Counted from the first letter of the stretch, positions 6,685 to 15,838 are shown. The stretch: DNA of 64,000 nt from DATMER01 sp963844885 (GCA_963844885.1 CAWJQA010000012.1:1-64000), one strand, 5' to 3'. Numbers and translations: made by a program. Notes: generated by a model not told the origin, from the letters alone.

Positions 6685-8829
6685 TCAAGACGGCGCCGAG
6701 GACAGGGGTCCGCGGCCGGCTCTTTCCAGGGCGCGCTGCATGAGGAGATCCTGGCTGGAGCGGGCGTCGTCTCCCTTGGCCGGCCGGCGCTGGACGTAGC
6801 CGCCGTCCGCCTGCATGTCCCAGGCCTTTACGTTGTCGGCGAGCTGGATGTCCAGGATCGCCTTGAGCTCCTCCTGGGCACGGGGATCCTCGACCGGCAC
6901 GATGGCCTCCACCCGGTAGTCCAGGTTGCGCGACATCCAGTCGGCCGAGCCGAGGAAGTACTCGGGCTTGCCGCCGTTGGCGAAGTAGAAGATGCGGGCG
7001 TGCTCCAGGAAACGGCCGATGATGCTGGTCACCCGGATGGTCTCGCTGCGTCCGGGGAGGCCCGGGCGCAGGCGGCAGATGCCGCGCACGACGAGGTCCA
7101 TCTCGACCCCGGCGGCCGAAGCGGCGTAGAGGGCCTCGCAGATCGGCTTGTCTTCCAGGGCGTTCATCTTGGCGACGATGTGGCCGCCGCGGCCGGCCTT
7201 CTGGTGGTCCACCTCGCGCTGGATCAGCTCCAGGAAGCGCTGCCGCATGTTGATCGGCGCCACCAGGAGCTTCTTGAAGCGGGGCTTGTGGACGTAGCCG
7301 GTCAGCAGGTTGAAGAGCTGCACCACGTCGTCGGCGATGTCCTCCCGGCTGGTGAGGAGGCCGAGGTCGGTGTAGAGCTTGGCCGTCTCCGGGTTGTAGT
7401 TGCCGGTGGCGATGTGGGTGTAGCAGCGCAGGACGTCCTTCTCCTGGCGCACGACCAGGGCGACCTTGGCGTGGGTCTTGAGGCCGACGACGCCATAGGC
7501 CACGTGCGCGCCGACCTTTTCCAGGCGCTCGGCCCATTCGATGTTGGCGGCTTCGTCGAAGCGCGCCTTGATCTCCACGGTGACGGCGACCTGCTTGCGG
7601 TCCTCGGCGGCGCGGATGAGGGCGCGCATGTTCGGCGAGTCGGCCGAGGTGCGGTAGAGGGTCTGCTTGAGCGCGAGGACCGCCGGGTCCAGCGCCGCGG
7701 TCTCGATGAAGCGCTGGACGCTGGTGGCGAACGAGTCGTAGGGGTGATGGACCAGGATGTCGCCTCCGGCGATGGCGCCGAAGATGTCGACCTCCTCGCC
7801 CAGCTCCGGCGACTGGAGCCGCGGGTGGGTCACCGGCGACCAGGGCCGGTAGCGCACCGACGGCAGCGGCGCGCCGGTGAGCTGCATGAGATCCTTGAGC
7901 GCGAGGAGACCGTCGATCTCGAAGACCTCCTGCTCCCCCACTTCCAGCTCTTCGAAGAGCAGCTCGAGCATCCAGGACGGCATGCCCGCCGCCACTTCCA
8001 GGCGGACGACGGTGGCGAAGCGGCGCTCCCGCAGCTCCTCCTGGATGGCCTCCAGCAGGTCGTCGGCCTCCTCTTCGTTGCGCTGGACGTCGGCGTTGCG
8101 GGTCACCCGGAAGGGGTAGGACTCGACGATCTCCATGCCCGGGAAGAGGCGCTCCAGGTTGTGGGAGATGACCTCTTCGAGCGGCACGTAGCGCAGCGTG
8201 CCCGGCACCTGGAGCCACCGCGGCAGGCTGTGCGGCGCCTTGATGCGGGCGAAGCGCAGCTCCGCATCGCCCGGCTCCTTGACGGAGACCGCGAGCGACA
8301 GGCTCAGGTTGGAGATGAAGGGGAACGGATGGGCCGGATCGAAGGCCAGCGGCGTGAGGATCGGGAAGAGCTTCTTGTTGAACTCGTCCGAGAGGTGGCG
8401 CCGCTCGCTGATCCGCAGGTCGTCCCAGCGGAGGATTTCCAGGCCGTGCTGGCGCAGGGCCGGCAGCAGCTCCTGGTCGAGCAGGCGGCGCTCGCGGTCG
8501 AGGAGCGGGCGCACGGCGGCGTGGATCTCGGCGAGCTGTTGACGCGGCGTCCGGCTGTCGGGCGGCAGCTCGCGGAGGTTGCTGGCGAGCTGCTGCTTGA
8601 GGCCGCCGATCCTCTTCATGAAGAACTCGTCCAGGTTGCTGTCGAAGATCGCCATGAACTTCAGGCGCTCCAGCAGCGGGTTGGAGGAGTCCTCGGCCTC
8701 GTGAAGCACGCGCAGGTTGAACTCCAGCCAGGAGAGCTCGCGGTTCAGATAGAGCGTCGCCGGATCGAGGGTTTCGACCGGTGGCTCGAGAGCGGTCATC
8801 GGGGCGGTAAGCGTTTTCGGTTCGGCCAT
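6685..8829 (-). CDS. ppk1: Polyphosphate kinase 1
   Basis: The 714-residue enzyme reversibly moves the ATP gamma-phosphate onto polyphosphate. The N-terminal YLNRELSWLEFNLRVLHEA, the head-domain IFDSNLDEFFMKRIGGLKQQ, and the two phospholipase-D-like histidine regions VGLKTHAKVALVVR (H453, expected phosphohistidine) and FLEHARIFYF (H610) are all present, as is THIATGNYNPETAKLYTD. Length fits PPK1 (about 690-720). Translation starts at ATG 8829. A PHO-box-like site lies about 75 bases upstream, which predicts PhoB control. The gene diverges from the Ppx/GppA gene, so synthesis and hydrolysis genes are paired. Confidence 0.97.
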   Translation of the reverse strand: MAEPKTLTAPMTALEPPVETLDPATLYLNRELSWLEFNLRVLHEAEDSSNPLLERLKFMAIFDSNLDEFFMKRIGGLKQQLASNLRELPPDSRTPRQQLAEIHAAVRPLLDRERRLLDQELLPALRQHGLEILRWDDLRISERRHLSDEFNKKLFPILTPLAFDPAHPFPFISNLSLSLAVSVKEPGDAELRFARIKAPHSLPRWLQVPGTLRYVPLEEVISHNLERLFPGMEIVESYPFRVTRNADVQRNEEEADDLLEAIQEELRERRFATVVRLEVAAGMPSWMLELLFEELEVGEQEVFEIDGLLALKDLMQLTGAPLPSVRYRPWSPVTHPRLQSPELGEEVDIFGAIAGGDILVHHPYDSFATSVQRFIETAALDPAVLALKQTLYRTSADSPNMRALIRAAEDRKQVAVTVEIKARFDEAANIEWAERLEKVGAHVAYGVVGLKTHAKVALVVRQEKDVLRCYTHIATGNYNPETAKLYTDLGLLTSREDIADDVVQLFNLLTGYVHKPRFKKLLVAPINMRQRFLELIQREVDHQKAGRGGHIVAKMNALEDKPICEALYAASAAGVEMDLVVRGICRLRPGLPGRSETIRVTSIIGRFLEHARIFYFANGGKPEYFLGSADWMSRNLDYRVEAIVPVEDPRAQEELKAILDIQLADNVKAWDMQADGGYVQRRPAKGDDARSSQDLLMQRALERAGRGPLSSAPS

Positions 8830-8902
8830 GGGGAGGGGGAAACAGGCCCGAAATGAGCCGGAATGAGGATATCAGTTTGACACAAAGCAGGGTCCGGGTT
8901 CC

Positions 8903-8920
8903 ATGACGGGCGTGTGACAG
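8903..8920 (-). promoter_or_regulatory. PHO-box-like PhoB site upstream of ppk1
   Basis: On the minus strand the sequence reads CTGTCAC-ACGC-CCGTCAT, two 7-base half-sites separated by four bases (11-bp period), as in the PhoB consensus. It lies 74 bases before the ppk1 start. Similar sites occur before phoB, the porin and pstS in this window. Confidence 0.6.
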
Positions 8921-8930
8921 GTCGAGAGCC

Positions 8931-9095
8931 CTCACCCCCCGGCCCCCTCTCCCGGTCCTCCCGAATCCACCCGCCCCGGGAGAGGGGGAGACTTGCAGCG
9001 TATTTTCTTGGCTTTTGGGGTGTGCGGGGGCGCCCCTCTCCCGGGGCGAGTGGACTCGGGAGGACCGGGAGAGGGGTCGGGGGTGAGGGCCGCAG
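8931..9095. repeat. REP-like large inverted repeat
   Basis: The left arm (about 8931-8995), starting CCTCACCCCCCGGCCCCCTC, is repeated as an inverted, slightly diverged copy at about 9027-9095 ending GGGTCGGGGGTGAGG. Each arm itself contains CTCTCCCGG and CCGGGAGAG palindromes. The left arm recurs almost unchanged at 56202-56266. It fills the space between ppk1 and ppx and could fold into a long hairpin that separates the two transcripts. Nothing else is visible in this intergenic stretch besides the PHO-like box and the ppx -10 box. Confidence 0.75.
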
Positions 9096-9127
9096 GCCAC
9101 ATCCGGTTCCGGGCGTACAATCGCCGC

Positions 9128-10759
9128 GTGACGACCGCGATCCTCGTGCAACCCCTGACCTTTCCCGGCCCCGCCGCGCCTCCCGTGCCCGGTCCGGCGC
9201 CCCGGCCGGGAACCCCGGGCCGGCTGGCGGCCATCGACATCGGCTCGAACTCGGTCCACATGATCGTGGTCGCACCGGAGCCCGGCGGCGGCTACCGCGT
9301 GCTCGGGCGCGAGAAGGAGATGGTCCGCCTCGGCAAGTCCGCCCACGGCCGTGGCGCCCTCTCCGAGTCCGCCATGCGCGACGGCCTGGAGACGCTGGTC
9401 CGGATGACCACCCTCGCCAGCCTCAAGGGTGCGGAGCGGGTGGTGGCCGTGGCCACCAGCGCGGTGCGCGAGGCGTCGAACGGCGACGACTTCCTCACCC
9501 GCGTCAAGGCCCAGACCGGCCTCGACGTCCAGCTCCTCACCGGCATCGAGGAGGGGCAGCTCATCTACCGGGCCGTGCGCGAGGTCGTGGACCTCGGCCA
9601 GGGGACGGCCGCCATCGTGGACGTCGGCGGCGGCAGCACGGAGTGGATCGCCACCCGGGCCGGCGAGCTCGGGCAGGTCACGAGCCTCGCCCTGGGCTCC
9701 CTGCGCTGCGCCAACGACCTCCGGGGAGATCCCCCCTCGGCCGCCTCGGTCGAGCGCCTGCGCCGGAAGGTCCAGAAGCGGCTCCGGGACGAGGTGCCGC
9801 GCGATCCGGTCGAGCGCGTGGTCGCCACCTCGGGCACCGCGGTGACCTGTGCCGATCTGATCGACTTCTTCGCCGGCCGCGACTGGAAAGAGGCCGGCAC
9901 CGTCCTGCGGGAGGTCCGCCTCAAGGATCTGGCCCAGCTCGTCGAGCGCCTGCGGCCGCTGGAGCGCCGGGAGATCGCCGCGCTCCCTCCGGTCGGCGGC
10001 CCGCGGTCGGACAGCCTGCTCGCCGGTGCGATCCTCGTCCACGAGCTGGTGGCCCACGCCGGCATCGACCGCTTCCTGGTCAGCGACCGGGCGTTGCGGG
10101 AAGGGCTGGTGCTGGCCGCGCTCGGCCAGCCCATCCCGGCGGCCCGCGAGCCGGAAGACCTCCGGCGCCGGCAGATCCTCCGCCTGGCCGAGCGCACCGA
10201 GAGCGTCTACCGCCACAGCCTCCAGAGCGCCCGCCTGGCCGTGCGGCTGTTCGACGTCACCGCCTCCGTCCACGGCCTGGGAGCCCGCGAGCGCGAATGG
10301 CTGGAGTACGCCGCCCTGCTGCACGACATCGGCTACTCCATCCACTACCGCAACCATCACAAGCACTCGTACTACTTGATTCTGAACGCCAACCTCGACG
10401 CGTTCGACCCGCGCGAGGTGGAGATCCTCGCCCACCTCGCCCGCTACCACCGCGGACCGGCCCCGAAGCGCAGCCATCGCAGCCATCCCGAGCTCGCCGC
10501 CCTCAAACCCTGGCAGCAGAAGACGATCCGCCAGCTCACCGCGATCCTGCGCGTCGGCGACTCCCTCGACCGCACCCACGCCTCGCGGGTCGAGGAGATC
10601 TACGGCTCCATCCGCAAGGGCCGGGTCACGCTGGAGGTCGTCTCCCGCTACGACGTCGAGCTCGAGCTGGAGGCCGCACGGGAGGCCGGCGGCTATTTCG
10701 AGAAGGTCTTCGACTGCCGCCTCCGCCTCCGCCAAGGGCTGGAAACCGTACCTTCCTGA
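9128..10759 (+). CDS. ppx: Exopolyphosphatase, Ppx/GppA family with C-terminal HD domain
   Basis: The protein hydrolyses polyphosphate and/or pppGpp. The N-terminal actin-like ATPase fold shows AAIDIGSNSVHMIVV, VVAVATSAVREASN, AAIVDVGGGSTEW and ATSGTAVTCADL. The C-terminal half is an HD-type domain with YRHSLQSARLAV, YAALLHDIGYSIHYRNHHKH and LRVGDSLDRTH. I place the start at GTG 9128, because TACAAT (9116-9121) lies six bases before it and upstream codons run through the REP-like repeat; the leader would be very short. The predicted length is 543 residues. Together with divergent ppk1 it sets polyphosphate levels. Confidence 0.9.
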   Translation: MTTAILVQPLTFPGPAAPPVPGPAPRPGTPGRLAAIDIGSNSVHMIVVAPEPGGGYRVLGREKEMVRLGKSAHGRGALSESAMRDGLETLVRMTTLASLKGAERVVAVATSAVREASNGDDFLTRVKAQTGLDVQLLTGIEEGQLIYRAVREVVDLGQGTAAIVDVGGGSTEWIATRAGELGQVTSLALGSLRCANDLRGDPPSAASVERLRRKVQKRLRDEVPRDPVERVVATSGTAVTCADLIDFFAGRDWKEAGTVLREVRLKDLAQLVERLRPLERREIAALPPVGGPRSDSLLAGAILVHELVAHAGIDRFLVSDRALREGLVLAALGQPIPAAREPEDLRRRQILRLAERTESVYRHSLQSARLAVRLFDVTASVHGLGAREREWLEYAALLHDIGYSIHYRNHHKHSYYLILNANLDAFDPREVEILAHLARYHRGPAPKRSHRSHPELAALKPWQQKTIRQLTAILRVGDSLDRTHASRVEEIYGSIRKGRVTLEVVSRYDVELELEAAREAGGYFEKVFDCRLRLRQGLETVPS

Positions 10760-10851
10760 CGCTGTCCTGACTACGCCTCACTTTCGGCTTTGCAAAAAAC
10801 TCTGTTCCCGGCGAACCCATGCACGTTTGTGTACTCGACGGGTAAATGACG

Positions 10852-10906
10852 CCGTCACAGAGAGTTAACAGACCTCTCACGGGGAAGTTACACGACTGTT
10901 GTGGAA
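10852..10906 (+). promoter_or_regulatory. PHO-box-like array upstream of phoB
   Basis: Five successive 11-base units can be read: CCGTCACAGAG, AGTTAACAGAC, CTCTCACGGGG, AAGTTACACGA and CTGTTGTGGAA. Each carries the T-C/T-A-C core in the same register, as in extended PhoB-binding arrays. This suggests autoregulation of phoBR. The 355-base gap between ppx and phoB holds no gene that I could support. Confidence 0.5.
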
Positions 10907-11114
10907 ATCTCTCCACGCCTCGCCCGGCAGCGCTTTACCAAAGCGGGAATGACTACTATAAACCCCTTCTTTTCAGTCACTTGACTGGATTGCACAGAGG
11001 CTTGGTCAAAGCGTGGAAAGGGCCGTGAAACCTCGTTCGGAGGGGCCTTTCCGGGGCCTTTTCCGCAGGGTTTTCCTCAGAACCTGTGGAGAACTCCGTG
11101 TTAGCCTTCTTCAA

Positions 11115-11798
11115 ATGGCACGCGAACGCATCCTCCTCATCGAAGACGAGCCCGACATCGCCGAGGTGCTGCAGTACAACCTCGAGAAGGAGGGCTTCCA
11201 GGTCGATCTCGCCCGCCGGGGTGACACGGGGCTGGAGATGGTCCGCAAGGAGCACCCGGACCTGATCCTCCTCGACTTGATGCTGCCGGGGGTGGACGGG
11301 CTGGAGGTGACGCGCCTGCTGAAGCGGGACCCGGCCACGGCCCACCTGCCTATCATGATGCTCACCGCCCGCGGCGAGGAGGTCGACCGCATCGTCGGCC
11401 TGGAGCTGGGGGCCGACGATTACATCAGCAAGCCGTTCAGCCCGCGGGAGTTGATCCTGCGGATCAAGGCGGTCCTGCGCCGGCTCCAGCACGAGGAGAC
11501 GGCGGCGGAGCGGCTGGAGCTGGGCGGGATCGAGCTGGACATCTCCGGCCACCAGCTCCGGGTGCAGGGCAAAGAGATGCCGCTCACGGCCACGGAGTTC
11601 CGCCTGCTCCGACTCCTGATGGAGCGCAGCGGCCGGGTGCAGACCCGCGGCCAGCTCCTCTCCGACGTCTGGGGCTATGCGGAGGACATCGACAGCCGGA
11701 CGGTCGACACCCACATCCGGCGGCTGCGGCGCAAGCTGGGCCCCGAGGCGGACCGGATCGAGACCGTGATCGGCGTCGGCTACCGGATGAGGCCCTGA
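11115..11798 (+). CDS. phoB: Phosphate regulon response regulator PhoB
   Basis: The 227-residue OmpR-type regulator has a receiver domain starting ERILLIEDEPDIAEVLQYNL, with phospho-acceptor D54 in LILLDLMLPG and the conserved lysine in DYISKPFSP. A C-terminal winged helix carries LTATEFRLLRLLMER, VDTHIRRLRRKL and the final VIGVGYRM. ATG 11115 was chosen because the receiver fold starts there; upstream codons lack homology. The gene is followed by phoR after six bases. Assignment to PhoB rather than another OmpR regulator rests on the neighbours (ppk1, ppx, phoU, pst) and the PHO-box-like sites. Confidence 0.9.
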   Translation: MARERILLIEDEPDIAEVLQYNLEKEGFQVDLARRGDTGLEMVRKEHPDLILLDLMLPGVDGLEVTRLLKRDPATAHLPIMMLTARGEEVDRIVGLELGADDYISKPFSPRELILRIKAVLRRLQHEETAAERLELGGIELDISGHQLRVQGKEMPLTATEFRLLRLLMERSGRVQTRGQLLSDVWGYAEDIDSRTVDTHIRRLRRKLGPEADRIETVIGVGYRMRP

Positions 11799-11804
11799 CG
11801 CGCC

Positions 11805-13592
11805 GTGCGTCTCCTTGGCTTCTCTCCCAAGCTGCGGCTCGCGCCGCTCTGGCCGGCCCTGGCCGCGGTGCTCACCGCCAGCCTGCTCCTCTGGTACCTG
11901 ATGCCCGGCCTGTTCCAGAGCAGCGCCTCGACGCAGCTCCTCGACACGCTGCGCATCCTCTCCCCGATCGTGGCGGACCGGGCCGTCCGGCAAGGCCGGC
12001 AGGGTGGCGACCTCCAGCCATGGGTCCACGAGATCGGCGCCGACTCGGGCCTGAGGATCACGCTGATCCGCGGCGACGGCAGCGTCATCGCGGACAGCGC
12101 CCGCACCGATCAGGAGCTGCACCGGATGGAGAACCACGCCGGCCGGCCGGAGGTCCAGGAGGCCCTGGCGCACGGCCAGGGGGTGGCCGTGCGGCGCAGC
12201 GACACCACGGGCCAGACCTACGTCTACGCCGCCCGTACGCTGAGCGACGCCAAGGGGGAGCTGTTCGTCCTCCGGCTGGCCCAGCCGCTCTCGGAGCTTC
12301 AGGCGCTGCGCGGGCGGCTGGCCGCCGCCATGCTTCTGGCGGCGCTGGCGGCGGGCGTGGCGATCCTGCTCACCTCGCTGTGGATCGACCGCCGGCTCTT
12401 CAAGCCCCTGGACCGGCTGATCGTCCAGTCGCGCGGCCTGGTGAATGGTACGGTCCGCCGCGTCCAGGTGCCGGACGAGGACGAGCTGGCCGCCCTGGGC
12501 CTGGCGCTGAACCGCCTGGCCGAGACCGCGGAAGCCCAGTTCGCGGCGGTGCGCAACGAGCGCGACCATCTGAAAGCCATCCTCTCCAGCATGTCCGAGG
12601 GGGTGCTGGTGGTGGGCGCCGACGGCCGGGCCCGGCTGCTCAACCCGGCCTTCCGGCGCCTCTTCGACCTGCACGAGGACGAGCTGGAGGTCACCGGCCG
12701 CATGGTGCTGGAGCTGATCCGCCATCCCGGCCTGAGCCGGCTGGTAGACGACACGCTGCACTCAGGCGAAGGCCAGAGCGGCCAGATCGAGCTGCTGTCG
12801 CCGGAGCGGCGGACCCTTCTCCTGGCCAGCGCCGCGCTGGCCGGCGGCGAGCGCGGCGCGGTGGTGGTGGCCCGCGATACCACGGAGCTGACCCGCGTGG
12901 CCGACATGCGGCGCGATTTCGTGGCCAACGTCTCGCACGAGCTCAAGACGCCGCTCGCCGCCATCCGCGGCTATGCCGAGACTCTCCGCGACGGCGCCCT
13001 GGACGAGCCGCCCACCGCCCGCCGCTTCACCGACCGCATCCTGATGCAGTGCCGGCGGCTCCAGGCGCTGCTCGACGACCTGCTGACTCTCTCGCGCCTG
13101 GAAAGCGTGGCGAGCCCGGCCGCGGAGAGAGAGCCCGTGGACTTGAAAGCGATCCTCGTCCGCGCCGCCGAGATGCTCTCCGCCGCCGCCCGCGAGCGCC
13201 GGGTGACGATCGAGCTGGACGCCCCGGACGGCGTGCCGCCCGTCCACGGCGATCCCGACGGCCTGGAGCGGCTGGTGCTGAACCTGGCGGACAACGCCGT
13301 CAAGTACAACCGTCCGGACGGCACCGTGAAGCTCCGCCTCTTCGAGTCGGACAGTCCCGCGGCGACCGCTGTGATCGAGGTGGCCGACACGGGGATCGGC
13401 ATCCCGCAGGACGCGCTCGCCCGCATCTTCGAGCGTTTCTACCGGGTGGACAAAGGCCGCTCCCGCGAAGAGGGCGGCACCGGTCTGGGCCTCGCCATCG
13501 TGAAGCACGTGGCCCAGGCCCACGGCGGCCAGGTGGAAGTCGAGAGCCGCATCGGCAAGGGCTCGACGTTCCGGGTGAAGCTGCCGCTGTAG
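11805..13592 (+). CDS. phoR: Phosphate regulon sensor kinase PhoR
   Basis: The 595-residue membrane kinase starts at GTG 11805. Two membrane segments (about 17-37 and 172-192) flank a periplasmic sensor domain. After them come a HAMP region (DRRLFKPLDRL), a PAS-like domain (ILSSMSEGVLVVGADGRARL), the phospho-acceptor helix VANVSHELKTPLAAIRGYAE (H378) and the ATPase domain with NLADNAVKYN, VADTGIGIP, FERFYRV and GGTGLGLAIVKH. It phosphorylates PhoB when phosphate is low, with input normally from PstSCAB and PhoU. The large extracytoplasmic domain differs from the short form of E. coli PhoR and resembles Gram-positive-style PhoR. Confidence 0.9.
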   Translation: MRLLGFSPKLRLAPLWPALAAVLTASLLLWYLMPGLFQSSASTQLLDTLRILSPIVADRAVRQGRQGGDLQPWVHEIGADSGLRITLIRGDGSVIADSARTDQELHRMENHAGRPEVQEALAHGQGVAVRRSDTTGQTYVYAARTLSDAKGELFVLRLAQPLSELQALRGRLAAAMLLAALAAGVAILLTSLWIDRRLFKPLDRLIVQSRGLVNGTVRRVQVPDEDELAALGLALNRLAETAEAQFAAVRNERDHLKAILSSMSEGVLVVGADGRARLLNPAFRRLFDLHEDELEVTGRMVLELIRHPGLSRLVDDTLHSGEGQSGQIELLSPERRTLLLASAALAGGERGAVVVARDTTELTRVADMRRDFVANVSHELKTPLAAIRGYAETLRDGALDEPPTARRFTDRILMQCRRLQALLDDLLTLSRLESVASPAAEREPVDLKAILVRAAEMLSAAARERRVTIELDAPDGVPPVHGDPDGLERLVLNLADNAVKYNRPDGTVKLRLFESDSPAATAVIEVADTGIGIPQDALARIFERFYRVDKGRSREEGGTGLGLAIVKHVAQAHGGQVEVESRIGKGSTFRVKLPL

Positions 13593-13706
13593 GGGAACCC
13601 TCCGGGCATCCTTTCCGGCGACAGATGGCGGACACTAGAGCCTCCGCCGCGGACGTCCGGGGCCGTGGAGGCTCCGGAGCCGGCTCCGCGGCAGGAGGAG
13701 GATACG

Positions 13707-14048
13707 ATGCGCCGCAAAGCTTTGGCCGTTGTCGCCGGAGCCGCCCTCATGGCGGCCCTCACCCTGTTCCCCGCCCCGGCGTCCGCCGCCGGGCGCGAGC
13801 CCGGCCGGCTGGAAGTCTGCAGCCTCGCCGTCTGGCTCGCGGGGGTCTGGACCCGCGCCGTCGAGGCGATCAGCCTGACGATCGACCCTGACGGCTCCCC
13901 CGTTCAGAGCACGGGCGTGCCCGCGCCACCGACGGCCGGGGATGTCAGTTGGATGATCGACCCCGACGGCTCCACCGTCCAGCGTGCGGGCGAGCCCGAG
14001 CCGCGGCCGGCCGGGGATATCAGCCTGACGATCGACCCCAACGGTTAG
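13707..14048 (+). CDS. Small secreted protein with IDPDG repeats
   Basis: The 113-residue protein starts at ATG 13707 after a GGAGGAGG site. The N-terminal MRRKALAVVAGAALMAALTL with PASAAG is a Sec signal peptide. The mature part has three imperfect repeats centred on ISLTIDPDGSPVQ, VSWMIDPDGSTVQ and ISLTIDPNG, spaced about 25-29 residues apart and linked by Pro/Gly-rich turns. I do not recognise the family. Asp/Asn-Gly turns of this kind can bind Ca2+, but that is only a guess. It follows phoR after 114 bases that hold an 8-bp inverted repeat (13638-13674), so it is probably a separate unit. Confidence 0.65.
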   Translation: MRRKALAVVAGAALMAALTLFPAPASAAGREPGRLEVCSLAVWLAGVWTRAVEAISLTIDPDGSPVQSTGVPAPPTAGDVSWMIDPDGSTVQRAGEPEPRPAGDISLTIDPNG

Positions 14049-14057
14049 TCGCCGGTG

Positions 14058-14083
14058 CAGGGGCGCGGCTCGCCGCGCCCCTG
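14058..14083 (+). terminator. GC-rich hairpin after the small secreted gene
   Basis: CAGGGGCGCG pairs with CGCGCCCCTG around a six-base loop, 10 bases after the stop codon. A short T-run (GTTCCCCCTT) follows, so it may act as an intrinsic terminator. Confidence 0.55.
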
Positions 14084-14126
14084 TGCCGTTCCCCCTTGAC
14101 AGGCCGGGGAGGTGTTGACAGAGAAT

Positions 14127-15494
14127 ATGGATGAACGCAGTTCCACAAATCCGGAGGCGCGTGTGGGCGAGCACCCGTCGAGAGAGGTGTTGGAGAGGTT
14201 CCTGCGCGGTGGGCTGGAGACCGCGGAACGGCGGCAGGTGGTGGAGCACCTCCTCGGTGGCTGCGAGGAGTGCGCCCGCGGGATGGCTCCTCTCGCGGCG
14301 GTGGTGCTCCATCCGGACCGCGCTCCCCTGGTCGGGGGGCCGGAGCTGGAGGAGAGCTACCACGGCGCCGTCGAAAGGGCCTTCGCGGCGGTGCGGCTCC
14401 ACGGCGTTCGCGCGCCGCGGGTGAAGCGGGACAAGGCCAGGGCCCTGGAAGGCCTGCGCAAGAAAGGCCTGAAGGGCATCCCAGCGGCCGGGAGCCGCGC
14501 CGGCCTGCTGGAGGCGGCCCTGGAGCGGGCGCGGGAGCTGCGCCGGTCCGATCCGTCCCAGGCGGCCTTGCTTCTGGGGCTTGCCGCCATGACCGCCCAC
14601 GACCTGGTGAAGGAAGGGTATTCCGCCGCGCAGGTGGCCGACTTCCAGGCGCGCGCGGCCGGCGAGCTCGCGAACTCGCTGCGCATCATCCACCGGCCGC
14701 TGGACGCGGAGAGGTGGCTGGGCAAGGCGTTCGAGCACGCCCGGAACGGCACGGGGGACCCCTGGCTCGACGCCCGGCTCCTCGACCTGCTGGGCTCCTT
14801 GGAAGTGTCCCGGTACAAGTATGAGGAAGCGCTGGCGGTGCTCGAGCAGGCCCACAACCGCTACACGAGCCTGGGCGACCGGCACCTCGCCGGCAAGATG
14901 CTGATCCAGATGGGGCGGGCGAGCGGCCTGGGCGGCTTTCCGGAGCAAGCCCTGGCCCTGCTGGACAAGGGCACCTCGATGATCGACGGAAACCGGGAGC
15001 CCCAGTTGGTGGGGATCGTTCTTCACAATCGGCTGTACTTCCTCGCCGACTGTGGCCGGTTCCAGGCCGCCCTCACCCTGCTGCTTGCGCATCGCGAGGT
15101 GATCTCGGAGGTGGGCGGTGGAAAGCTCATCGGGATCGAGGGCCGGATCTACGCCGGCCTGAAACACTTCGACATGGCCGAGGACGCGTTCCGGCAGGGC
15201 AAGCTTCAGCTCCTGGAGGCCGGGGACCCCGCACATGCAGGGATTCTTGCCCTGGACCTCGCCGCGCTCCTCATGCAGCAGGGGCGGACGGCCGAGGGGC
15301 GGGCCGAGGCGGAGCAGGCGCTGGCCACCTACCGGACCCTGGAGATCGAGCCGGAGGCGCGCAAGGCGCTCTCGTTGCTGGCGGAAGCGCTACGGTCGGA
15401 GCTGGTGACCGCGGCGTTCCTGGAGGGCGTCGTCACGTTCCTGCGGCGGCTGGAGCACCAGCCGTGGCTCCGCTTCACGCCGGGCTTTGCCTGA
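14127..15494 (+). CDS. Zinc-finger and TPR-repeat protein
   Basis: The 455-residue protein begins with a short domain HPSREVLERFLRGGL followed by VVEHLLGGCEECAR, the HxxxCxxC zinc-binding helix of anti-sigma-like domains (PF13490 type). The remainder is helical with TPR-like units (for example ALAVLEQAHNRYTSLGDRHL). Such fusions are common in acidobacterial genomes next to sigma factors or kinases, but none is nearby. No membrane segment is evident, so it is probably cytoplasmic. The start is uncertain: GTG 14112 and TTG 14115 lie in the same frame nearer to GGGGAGG; I used ATG 14127. Confidence 0.7.
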   Translation: MDERSSTNPEARVGEHPSREVLERFLRGGLETAERRQVVEHLLGGCEECARGMAPLAAVVLHPDRAPLVGGPELEESYHGAVERAFAAVRLHGVRAPRVKRDKARALEGLRKKGLKGIPAAGSRAGLLEAALERARELRRSDPSQAALLLGLAAMTAHDLVKEGYSAAQVADFQARAAGELANSLRIIHRPLDAERWLGKAFEHARNGTGDPWLDARLLDLLGSLEVSRYKYEEALAVLEQAHNRYTSLGDRHLAGKMLIQMGRASGLGGFPEQALALLDKGTSMIDGNREPQLVGIVLHNRLYFLADCGRFQAALTLLLAHREVISEVGGGKLIGIEGRIYAGLKHFDMAEDAFRQGKLQLLEAGDPAHAGILALDLAALLMQQGRTAEGRAEAEQALATYRTLEIEPEARKALSLLAEALRSELVTAAFLEGVVTFLRRLEHQPWLRFTPGFA

Positions 15495-15547
15495 CCGCCG
15501 CCCCCACGACAGCGGCTCCGCCCCCCGTCACCGCCTCTCCGGCCCCG

Positions 15548-15838
15548 TCGGGGGGCGGAGAAAACGTGTCGGGGGCGTGGGAGCCCCCCGCGGGGGGAGG
15601 AGAAAATGTGTCGGGGGGATGAGAGCCCCCCGCGGGGGGAGGAGAAAATGTGTCGGGGGGATGGGAGCCCCCCGTGGGGGGAGAAGAAAACGTGTCGGGG
15701 GGATGGGAGCCCCCCGCGGGGGGAGGAGAAAACGTGTCGGGGGGATGGGAGCCCCCCGCGGGGGGAGAAGAAAACGTGTCGGGGGGAGGAGAGCCCCCCG
15801 TGGGGGGAGGAGAAAACGTGTCGGGGGCGCGGGAAGCC
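15548..15838. repeat. Seven 42-bp tandem repeats, each with a perfect G/C palindrome
   Basis: The units begin GTGTCGGGGG at 15566, 15608, 15650, 15692, 15734, 15776 and 15818, exactly 42 bases apart, after a partial unit at 15548. Each unit contains CCCCCCGCGGGGGG (or CCCCCCGTGGGGGG), able to form a 6-bp G:C stem, followed by AGGAGAAAA. The unit length is a multiple of three, so the array is open in several frames, but no start signal or coding logic supports translation. It occupies nearly all of the 387 bases between the TPR gene and crcB. Confidence 0.95.

Noticed and set aside
6566..10735. 1389-codon minus-strand reading frame across ppk1 and ppx
   Set aside because: It lies in another frame of ppk1 and antisense to ppx, has Arg/Pro/Gly-rich composition and crosses a REP-like repeat; an artefact of high GC.
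10977..12761. 594-codon minus-strand frame opposite phoB and phoR
   Set aside because: Antisense shadow of two well-supported genes.
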